Source: Trebonia sp. (lineage in GTDB: Bacteria; Actinomycetota; Actinomycetes; Streptosporangiales; Streptosporangiaceae). Taken from it: a DNA stretch of 6,305 nucleotides. The stretch covers positions 1 to 6,305 of the forward strand of contig JASHPP010000484.1 of the NCBI GenBank assembly GCA_030038035.1, read 5' to 3'. Below the pieces are notes generated by a model, which was given only the letters and a program-made list of their open reading frames with translations, was not told the DNA's origin and ran no database searches. The translations under genes and the position numbers were made by a program. Below are positions 1 to 4,919 of the stretch, piece by piece; the stretch's first letter is position 1, and each line of letters begins with the position of its first letter.

Positions 1-657
1 GTGAACGACCGCCGGATCGCGGTGCTCGAGCAACTCCACATGCCGGCGGTCGTGATCGGCACGCCGCTCGGCTCCGGGTCGCTGCCCGCGGTGTGGCAGG
101 ACGACCGCGCCGCCGTCGAGACGGTGGTCGGCTACCTGGCTAGCCTCGGCCACCAGCGGATCGCGCGCGTCGGCGGGTTCGCGCGGTACTGGCACTCCAC
201 CCTGCGATCGGAGGCCTTCGCGCAGGTCGCGGCCGAGGCCAGGGTTGAGGCGGTGTCTGTGGAGGCCGACTACACGGCAGAGCACGGCGCGCAGGCGACG
301 CGCGGCCTGCTCGGGTCCGCGGAGCCGCCCACCGCCATCCTGTACGACAACGACGTGATGGCGGCCGCGGGGCTGGGCGTGGCGCAGCGGATGGGGATCG
401 GCGTGCCGTCGGGGGTGTCGATCGTCTCCTGGGATGACTCCGCGCTCTGCGAGCTCATTCACCCCGCGCTCACCGCGCTGCGCCGGGACATCGCCGCCGC
501 GGGCAGCCAGGGCGCCCGGATGCTGCGGGAGATGGCGGCCGGCGGCCAGCCGGCGAACTTCCAAGAGGCGCCGCCCGTCCTGCAGGTCCGCGAGAGCTGC
601 GGCCCGGCAGGCGTCCCGCAGATCGCCGGCTCCCGCCGCTCGCGGCTTTCCGCCTGA
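1..657 (+). CDS. LacI/GalR-family transcriptional regulator, C-terminal part (5' end outside window)
   Basis: This is the effector-binding part of a LacI/GalR-family regulator. The 218 visible residues start in mid-domain, and family members are usually about 330-350 residues, so roughly 120 residues including the helix-turn-helix lie upstream; the GTG at position 1 is probably an internal valine. Family landmarks are all present: MPAVVIG (14-20), the D34-D35 region followed by YLASLGHQRIARVGG (45-59), ILYDNDVMA (113-121), GVPSGVSIVSWDDSALC (134-150), HPALTALRRDI (154-164) and a closing LQVRESC (194-200). The WDDSAL segment is where family members contact sugar-type effectors. The protein would act in the cytoplasm as a repressor relieved by a small ligand. 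It lies 376 bp upstream of, and on the same strand as, an ABC transporter operon, which makes it the likely local regulator. Family assignment is firm; ligand and target are inferred. Confidence 0.93.
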   Translation: MNDRRIAVLEQLHMPAVVIGTPLGSGSLPAVWQDDRAAVETVVGYLASLGHQRIARVGGFARYWHSTLRSEAFAQVAAEARVEAVSVEADYTAEHGAQATRGLLGSAEPPTAILYDNDVMAAAGLGVAQRMGIGVPSGVSIVSWDDSALCELIHPALTALRRDIAAAGSQGARMLREMAAGGQPANFQEAPPVLQVRESCGPAGVPQIAGSRRSRLSA

Positions 658-668
658 CCAGGATACGC

Positions 669-698
669 CGGACATTTCAGGCGAAACCGGTATATGTT
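669..698 (+). promoter_or_regulatory. weak candidate promoter overlapping the operator-like site
   Basis: CGGACA (669-674) matches the -35 consensus TTGACA at four of six positions. After an 18-bp spacer, TATGTT (693-698) fits the actinobacterial -10 form TAnnnT. The -10 falls inside the pseudo-palindrome at 683-700, the arrangement expected for repression by a LacI-type protein. If used, transcription would begin near 705 and leave a leader of about 330 nt. The match is modest and could be chance. Another poor candidate is TTGAAC (867-872) with TAGAAC (893-898), whose 20-bp spacer is too long. Confidence 0.25.
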
Positions 699-700
699 TC
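683..700. promoter_or_regulatory. candidate LacI-type operator (pseudo-palindrome)
   Basis: GAAACCGGTATATGTTTC has perfect 5-bp outer arms (GAAAC / GTTTC) around an 8-bp centre whose middle TA is also symmetric. An 18-bp palindrome of this size and style is typical of LacI/GalR-family operators, although those usually have CG rather than TA at the centre. It sits 26 bp after the stop of the LacI-type gene and upstream of the transporter operon, so it could serve that regulator. Function is inferred from symmetry and position only. Confidence 0.4.
685..694 (+). repeat. direct repeat AACCGGTATA, copy 1
   Basis: This 10-bp sequence recurs exactly at 818-827, 133 bp downstream and in the same orientation. 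Copy 1 lies inside the 18-bp pseudo-palindrome. Its core CCGGTAT also occurs inverted at 762-768, giving three copies within about 140 bp of non-coding DNA. It is probably a half-site of a regulator-binding motif. Confidence 0.5.
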
Positions 701-806
701 ACTTGTGACGCTTAGACTGGCAGCCCGTTAACAGGCCTGATACCTGATCGCGATATGAGCGATACCGGCGAATACGGAGACGGCACTTTACTTGGACGCT
801 GCTTTG

Positions 807-821
807 GGTTAACACTTAACC
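807..821. promoter_or_regulatory. perfect inverted repeat, candidate second operator
   Basis: GGTTAA-CAC-TTAACC has perfect 6-bp arms around a 3-bp spacer and overlaps the first four bases of the second AACCGGTATA copy. It lies about 210 bp before the binding-protein start. Its size suits a dimeric DNA-binding protein, either the adjacent LacI-type regulator or an unrelated one, because the arm sequence differs from that of the site at 683-700. Its function is unproven. Confidence 0.35.
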
Positions 822-827
822 GGTATA
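818..827 (+). repeat. direct repeat AACCGGTATA, copy 2
   Basis: This is the second exact copy of the 10-mer found at 685-694. It overlaps the right arm of the inverted repeat at 807-821. The inverted core at 762-768 could also pair with this copy in RNA (ATACCGG with CCGGTAT), closing a stem around the 807-821 hairpin if the region is transcribed. Confidence 0.5.
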
Positions 828-1017
828 GCCCACCTGTTCAACGGCGACACCGGGGCGGGATGCTCCTTGAACCGTCACGGCGACGCCGAGCCTAGAACGG
901 ACAAAAGCCCCGAGATGGGTCGTTGCCGAAGCGGTTGGCCTGCGCCGTCCCCGGCGCCCGGCATTCTTCCGCGACCCGGCGGCCACCCACCCCTGGGTTA
1001 CCAGAGGACTTGCTAGT

Positions 1018-1024
1018 GAGGAGG
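1018..1024 (+). promoter_or_regulatory. ribosome binding site fixing the GTG start of the binding-protein gene
   Basis: GAGGAGG is a near-perfect anti-16S complement located 9 nt before GTG 1034. A second purine stretch, TAGGAG (1025-1030), lies too close to the start to be the main site. No other start in this frame has comparable support. Confidence 0.8.
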
Positions 1025-1033
1025 TAGGAGCAG

Positions 1034-2836
1034 GTGAGACCTACAAAGAGCGCGACGAGCCGGCGATGGCGGGCGGCCAGGTACGGTACCGCCGCCGTCG
1101 CCGTGCTGGCACTGGCCACGGCCAGCGCCTGCAGCAGCAGTTCGTCGTCGAGCAGCAGCACGAGCAGCACGAGCACCACGTCGCCGTCGGCTTCGCCGTC
1201 ATCGTCGGCATCCAGTTCGGTTACCAGCTTCCCGCGGACCGAGACGCTCTACACCAGCGGCACCGCGTACTCGCCGCCAAGCAACTGGAACCCGCTCGAC
1301 ACGGGTAACTACGCGACGGGCACGCAGGGGCTCATCTACGAGCCGTTGTTCCTGTACAACCCGCAGACGGGCACGTACGACCCCTGGCTGGCGACGGGCA
1401 ACCTCAACGCCGGCTGGAAGGGCAGCACCTACGTCATCAACGTCCGCTCGGGCGTGACGTGGAGCGACGGAACGCCGCTCACCGGCGCGGACGTGGCCTA
1501 CTCCATCAACTTGGCGCGCACGAACGCGACCGACCCGTACTCGGCCAACGTGTCGACGGTCGCGGATGCCACCGCGAACGGCAACACGGTCACGGTCACG
1601 TTCAAGGGCACGCCGGGTTACACCGAATTCACGGACTACCTGTGGAAGGCCCCGGTCCTGCCTGAGCACATCTGGTCCAAGTTCCCCGCGAGCCAGATCG
1701 CGACCGACGCGAACCTGAACCCGGTCGGCACCGGCCCCATGACCCTGGACACCTACAACACCCAGGAAGTCGTGTATCAGACCAAGCCGAGCTGGTGGGC
1801 GACGAGCGCGCTCGGCCTGAGCTTCAAGTTCAAGTACCTGATCGACGTGGTGAACGGCTCCAACGACCAGGAGCTCGGCCAGCTGACCGCCGGCAACATC
1901 GACTGGAGCAACAACTTCCTGCCCGGCATCAACCAGCTGATGCAGGCCGTGGGCGGCAACTCCGGCTACACGCTCAAGACCTACTACCCGGCGACGCCGT
2001 ACATGCTGTCGGCAAACACGGTGTGGCTTGAGCCAAACGACTCCGTCGCGCCGATGAGCAACGTCAACTTCCGCAAGGCGCTGGCCTACGCGCTCGACCC
2101 GGCGGTGATCGCGCAGACCGTGTACGGCGGCATAACCAAGGCGGCCAACCCGACCGGCCTGCTGCCCAACCTGAGCAGCTACGTCAACACGAGCGTGGTC
2201 AGCGCGGACGCGCCAACCTACAACCCGACCCTCGCCAAGCAGTACCTGGCGAAATCCGGCTACAACGGCCAGGCCATCACCCTGCAGGTGCCCGACGGCT
2301 GGTCGGACTGGATGGACGCCACCACGGTGATCAAGTCCGAACTCGACGCGATCGGCATCAACCTCCAGCTCATCTACCCGCAGGCCAACGCGCGCACCGC
2401 GAACGTGACCGACGGCAACTTCGACCTGCAGCTGGACAACAACGCCGGCCTGGACTCCACGCCGTGGAGCTACTTCCAGCGCGTGTACCAGCTGCCGATC
2501 GAGAAGCAGCAGACCTCGGAGCTGAACTGGGAGCGGTTCAGCTCGCCGGCGGACTGGGCGCTGGTACAGGAGGCCGCCACGGTTCCGCTTACCGACACGA
2601 CGAAGCTGGACTCCATCTACACTCAGCTGGAGACCGACTTCTTCGCTCAGGAGCCGGTGATCCCGCTCTGGTACAACGGCGCCTGGTTCCAGGGCAACAC
2701 CCAGTACTGGGAGGACTACCCGTCAAGCACCGGCTCCGACCAGAACATGCCGGTCATGTGGGACGGCTACCTCGGAGCGATGACCACGGTCTACGCGCTA
2801 GCCGACCTCAGGCCGACGCCGCAGACATCCTCCTGA
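1034..2836 (+). CDS. ABC transporter substrate-binding lipoprotein, family 5 (Opp/Dpp type), possibly oligosaccharide-binding
   Basis: This 600-residue extracytoplasmic receptor delivers a ligand to the permeases encoded downstream. Residues 1-33 form a lipoprotein signal: a basic stretch with a twin-arginine pair (R10-R11), a hydrophobic core (about 19-30) and ASAC ending in Cys33, the likely lipidated residue. A Ser/Thr-rich linker (34-65) tethers the domain to the membrane. Family-5 landmarks follow: NWNPL (84-88), IYEPLFLYNP (101-110), VTWSDGTPLTGADVAYS (141-157), VGTGPMTLD (231-239), FRKALAYALDP (346-356) and EPVIPLWYNG (540-549). About 19 tryptophans follow Cys33, a high content that fits sugar stacking. 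With a LacI-type regulator next door, an oligosaccharide or glycoside ligand seems more likely than a peptide, as for some Thermotoga homologues, but that is inference. The fold family is near certain; the ligand is not. Confidence 0.95.
   Translation: MRPTKSATSRRWRAARYGTAAVAVLALATASACSSSSSSSSSTSSTSTTSPSASPSSSASSSVTSFPRTETLYTSGTAYSPPSNWNPLDTGNYATGTQGLIYEPLFLYNPQTGTYDPWLATGNLNAGWKGSTYVINVRSGVTWSDGTPLTGADVAYSINLARTNATDPYSANVSTVADATANGNTVTVTFKGTPGYTEFTDYLWKAPVLPEHIWSKFPASQIATDANLNPVGTGPMTLDTYNTQEVVYQTKPSWWATSALGLSFKFKYLIDVVNGSNDQELGQLTAGNIDWSNNFLPGINQLMQAVGGNSGYTLKTYYPATPYMLSANTVWLEPNDSVAPMSNVNFRKALAYALDPAVIAQTVYGGITKAANPTGLLPNLSSYVNTSVVSADAPTYNPTLAKQYLAKSGYNGQAITLQVPDGWSDWMDATTVIKSELDAIGINLQLIYPQANARTANVTDGNFDLQLDNNAGLDSTPWSYFQRVYQLPIEKQQTSELNWERFSSPADWALVQEAATVPLTDTTKLDSIYTQLETDFFAQEPVIPLWYNGAWFQGNTQYWEDYPSSTGSDQNMPVMWDGYLGAMTTVYALADLRPTPQTSS
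1133..1228 (+). repeat. serine-rich low-complexity tract encoding the lipoprotein linker
   Basis: The codons after Cys33 are almost all serine and threonine (AGC, TCG, ACG) with a few Pro and Ala, giving nine serines in a row (residues 34-42) and then an S/T/P/A mix to residue 65. At DNA level these are short imperfect triplet runs (AGC, TCG). Such disordered linkers are common behind the lipidated cysteine in Gram-positive lipoproteins. The run of repeated triplets could vary in length between strains. Confidence 0.75.
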
Positions 2837-2870
2837 TGTCCGCGACGCATCCCGGTCCGATTAGTCACTA

Positions 2871-2941
2871 GCACGGGTCCCTCTTGCGACCCGCCTTCCG
2901 GCCCGCCTCGACGGGCCGGAAGGCGGGTCGCGGGTCCGTGC
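2871..2941 (+). promoter_or_regulatory. very stable intercistronic hairpin between binding-protein and permease genes
   Basis: The arms at 2886-2905 and 2912-2931 are perfectly complementary over 20 bp, mostly G/C, with a 6-base loop (CCTCGA). Outside them, CCC (2879-2881) can pair with GGG (2932-2934), and GCACGG (2871-2876) with CCGTGC (2936-2941), extending the fold. It starts 34 nt after the binding-protein stop and ends 20 nt before the permease start. No T-run follows, so it is not a standard intrinsic terminator. The known parallel is the structure between malE and malF, which protects the upstream message and keeps binding protein in excess. Partial termination is the alternative. The structure is certain; its role is inferred. 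Confidence 0.8.
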
Positions 2942-2949
2942 TTCACTTC

Positions 2950-2954
2950 GGGAG
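2950..2954 (+). promoter_or_regulatory. ribosome binding site supporting the permease start at 2962
   Basis: GGGAG lies 7 nt before GTG 2962, just downstream of the outer stem of the intercistronic hairpin. It decides against the upstream in-frame TTG at 2884, which falls at the foot of the hairpin, lacks such a site and would add 26 residues unlike any permease N-terminus. Confidence 0.7.
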
Positions 2955-2961
2955 ACTGCCC

Positions 2962-3954
2962 GTGCGGCGCTATCTCACCAGGAAACTGATCACCTACGTG
3001 CTGGCGTTCTTCGTCGGCGTGACGATCGACTGGGGCATCCCGCACCTGATGCCGGGAGATCCCATCCAGGGCCTGCTGTCGAGGTTTGACCTGGATTCCG
3101 CGTCGTACGCGGCGCTCTACAAGACGTTCGCGCAGTCATTCGGCCTCAACGTGCCGCTGTGGGAGCAGTACCTGGACTTCTGGCGGGGCGTGCTGACCGG
3201 GAACATGGGGATCAGCATCTCAGACGCCCCGGCCTCGGTCTCGTCGCTCGTCTTCGCGGCGCTGCCGTACACGCTGGCGCTGCTCGTCCCCGCGATCGTG
3301 CTCTCCTACATCGTCGGGAACCGGCTTGGCGCGGCGGCCGCGCGGCGCAGGGCTCTCGACAACACGGTGCTCCCGGTCGGCTACGGGTTCCAGGCCATCC
3401 CGTACCCGTGGCTGGCGCTGGTGGTGCCGTACCTGCTCGGCGTGGTCTGGCACGTGTTCCCGACCTCCGGCGCCTACTCAGAGACGCTGCTGCCCGCGTG
3501 GTCCTGGACGTTCATCGCGAGCCTGCTCGACCACTGGTTCCTGCCGTTCCTCACCGTGTTCATCGTGAGCCTGGGCGGCTGGGCCATCGGCATGCGCAAC
3601 CTGGTCATCTACGAGCTCGAGAACGACAGCTCGCGGTACCTGCGCGCGCTCGGCGCCAGCGAGCGCGTGGTCCGCAGGTACGCCTACAGGAACGCGTCGC
3701 TGCCTCAGCTCTCCGGCCTGGCGCTGCAGCTTGGCGTGGTCATCGGCGGCAACATCGTGACCGAGATCGCGTTCGACTACCCCGGCCTCGGGCACCTGAT
3801 CTTCACCGCGATCACGAGCCAGGACTACTTCCTCCTGCAGGGCATCTTCATCTTCATCGTGCTCGGCGTCCTGATCGCGAACTTCGTCATCGACCTCGTA
3901 TACATCAGCGTCGATCCGCGGACCCGGCTGAGCATGCAGGGAGCGGCGGCATGA
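2962..3954 (+). CDS. ABC transporter permease, DppB/OppB type
   Basis: This 330-residue protein is the first of two membrane subunits that form the transport channel. GTG 2962 gives the typical family beginning MRRYLTRKL followed by a membrane helix (about 8-26) and the PGDP motif (31-34). The FGLNVPLWEQYLDFW..LTGNMGIS stretch (60-85) is the usual external segment. Further hydrophobic segments lie near 98-120, 140-165, 192-213, 252-272 and 290-315. The cytoplasmic EAA-type loop that docks on an ATPase is SRYLRALGASERVVRRYAYRN (224-244, conserved Gly231), followed by the family signature FDYPGLG (271-277). The gene follows the hairpin at 2871-2941, and its stop overlaps the next start as ATGA. 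Length and motifs are normal. The subunit's substrate class cannot be read from this sequence. Confidence 0.94.
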   Translation: MRRYLTRKLITYVLAFFVGVTIDWGIPHLMPGDPIQGLLSRFDLDSASYAALYKTFAQSFGLNVPLWEQYLDFWRGVLTGNMGISISDAPASVSSLVFAALPYTLALLVPAIVLSYIVGNRLGAAAARRRALDNTVLPVGYGFQAIPYPWLALVVPYLLGVVWHVFPTSGAYSETLLPAWSWTFIASLLDHWFLPFLTVFIVSLGGWAIGMRNLVIYELENDSSRYLRALGASERVVRRYAYRNASLPQLSGLALQLGVVIGGNIVTEIAFDYPGLGHLIFTAITSQDYFLLQGIFIFIVLGVLIANFVIDLVYISVDPRTRLSMQGAAA

Positions 3955-4919
3955 GCGAGTCGGTCAGCGAAGCCCCGGAGGCGAGGGTCCCGCACCTACT
4001 GCAATCCCCTGGTCCCATCGCCCCGGTCGCGGGCGCCCCCGTCGGCCTCGCCGCCGGCGGCGCCACAGGCGGTCGCGGGGGCGGCGACTTCCTCTACTAC
4101 GGGCTGCGGAACAAGAAACTGGTCTTCGGCCTTAGCCTTGAGCTGCTGCTCGTGCTGTTCGCGATCATCGGGCCGATGATCGCGAAGTTCTCGCCCCAGG
4201 ACTTCACCGGCGCGCAGCTTCAGCACCCGGACGGAACGTACTGGCTCGGCACGGATTATCTCGGTCACGACATCTTCTCCGAACTCACCAACGGTCTGCG
4301 GGAAAGCTACCTGGTGGGCGCGCTCGGCGCGGTGTCCGCGTCGGTCGTCGGCATGGCGCTCGGGTTCACCGCGGGCTGGCGCGGCGGCATCCTCGACGAG
4401 GTTCTGCAAATGATCACGAACATCATCGTGATGATCCCGGCGCTGGTGTTGCTTGTCGTGATCGGCTCCTACCTCAACTCGCGCAGCGTGCTGTTCGAGG
4501 GTGTGTTCATCGGGCTGACCACGTGGCCGTGGGTGGCGCGGGCAGTCCGGGCGCAGACGTTCACGCTGCGGTCGCGCGAGTTCGTCGAGTTGGCCAAGCT
4601 GTCAGGCAAGCGCCCGCTGGAAATCATCGTCAGGGACATCGCGCCGAACATGGCCTCGTATCTGTTCCTTGTCGTCATCTTGCTGTTCGGCAGCTCAATG
4701 CTGCTGGCGGCGAGCTACGACTTCCTCGGGCTCGGGCCGACCGACGTCGTCTCGCTCGGCTCGATGATGAACCAGGCGCAGAATGACGCTGCCCTGCTCT
4801 ACCACGACTGGTGGTGGTTCATCCCGCCAGGCGCGGTGCTGACCGCGATGGTCTGGGCGTTGCTTATCGCAAACGTCGGTCTCGACGAGGTCTTCAACCC
4901 GAAGCTGAGGCAACAGTGA
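3951..4919 (+). CDS. ABC transporter permease, DppC/OppC type
   Basis: This 322-residue protein is the second membrane subunit and pairs with the permease encoded just upstream. ATG 3951 shares 4 nt with the previous stop and has AGGGAG (3938-3943) 7 nt before it, so translation is probably coupled. Residues 1-45 form a Gly/Ala/Pro-rich, probably disordered cytoplasmic tail, longer than usual. A first membrane helix (about 57-78) follows, then the family motif WLGTDYLGHDIFSEL (98-112) and further helices near 121-142, 152-172, 180-196, 235-255 and 290-310. The EAA-type ATPase-docking loop is REFVELAKLSGKRPLEIIVR (209-228), ending in APN (231-233). FLGLGP (258-263) and the terminal LDEVFNPKLR (311-320) match the family. 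An open frame extends upstream to 3159 but overlaps the first permease and carries no permease features. Confidence 0.94.
   Translation: MSESVSEAPEARVPHLLQSPGPIAPVAGAPVGLAAGGATGGRGGGDFLYYGLRNKKLVFGLSLELLLVLFAIIGPMIAKFSPQDFTGAQLQHPDGTYWLGTDYLGHDIFSELTNGLRESYLVGALGAVSASVVGMALGFTAGWRGGILDEVLQMITNIIVMIPALVLLVVIGSYLNSRSVLFEGVFIGLTTWPWVARAVRAQTFTLRSREFVELAKLSGKRPLEIIVRDIAPNMASYLFLVVILLFGSSMLLAASYDFLGLGPTDVVSLGSMMNQAQNDAALLYHDWWWFIPPGAVLTAMVWALLIANVGLDEVFNPKLRQQ

Larger units (their letters stand above)
658..1033 (+). promoter_or_regulatory. 376-bp regulatory intergenic region / probable long 5' leader of the transporter operon
   Basis: No convincing gene lies between the regulator stop and the binding-protein start. 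The first half (about 660-840) is clearly richer in A/T than the flanking genes and holds the repeats listed separately: a pseudo-palindrome at 683-700, the 10-mer AACCGGTATA at 685-694 and 818-827, its 7-bp core inverted at 762-768, and a palindrome at 807-821. Smaller symmetric elements are CAGGCCTG (732-739) and ATCGC-N7-GCGAT (747-763). The second half is GC-rich and includes a small GCGCCG/CGGCGC hairpin (942-957). I recognise no known riboswitch. No hairpin with a T-run marks a terminator after the regulator gene, so read-through into the operon is possible. Confidence 0.7.

Noticed and set aside
658..700. Intrinsic terminator after the LacI-type gene
   Set aside because: Only a 4-bp stem (CGCC 666-669 / GGCG 680-683) with a long loop is present, which is too weak to call.
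942..957. GCGCCG-TCCC-CGGCGC hairpin as a terminator
   Set aside because: The stem has only 6 bp and no T-run follows. Such hairpins are frequent by chance in GC-rich DNA.
658..1033. CebR-type operator (TGGGAGCGCTCCCA) as known for Streptomyces cellobiose uptake
   Set aside because: I looked for this palindrome in the intergenic region and did not find it. The symmetric sites here have different sequences.
892..1179. 95-residue minus-strand frame starting with a Leu/Val/Asp-rich run
   Set aside because: It is the antisense of the serine triplet tract, so its composition is an artefact. No ribosome site or homology is apparent.
2464..2871. 135-residue plus-strand frame overlapping the end of the binding-protein gene
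   Set aside because: It is out of frame with a well-supported gene, has no ribosome site and resembles no known family.
2884..2961. TTG start for the first permease
   Set aside because: It falls at the foot of the long hairpin, lacks a ribosome binding site and would add residues that are just a reading of the inverted repeat. GTG 2962 has GGGAG 7 nt upstream.
3159..3950. Upstream extension of the second permease frame
   Set aside because: It overlaps the first permease in another frame and encodes an Arg/Ala/Gly-rich stretch without membrane helices. ATG 3951, with its ribosome site and 4-nt overlap, is the real start.
4811..4915. Upstream ATG for the first ATPase
   Set aside because: It lies inside the second permease in another frame. 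The protein family begins at MSVSVDNLSVAY from GTG 4916.
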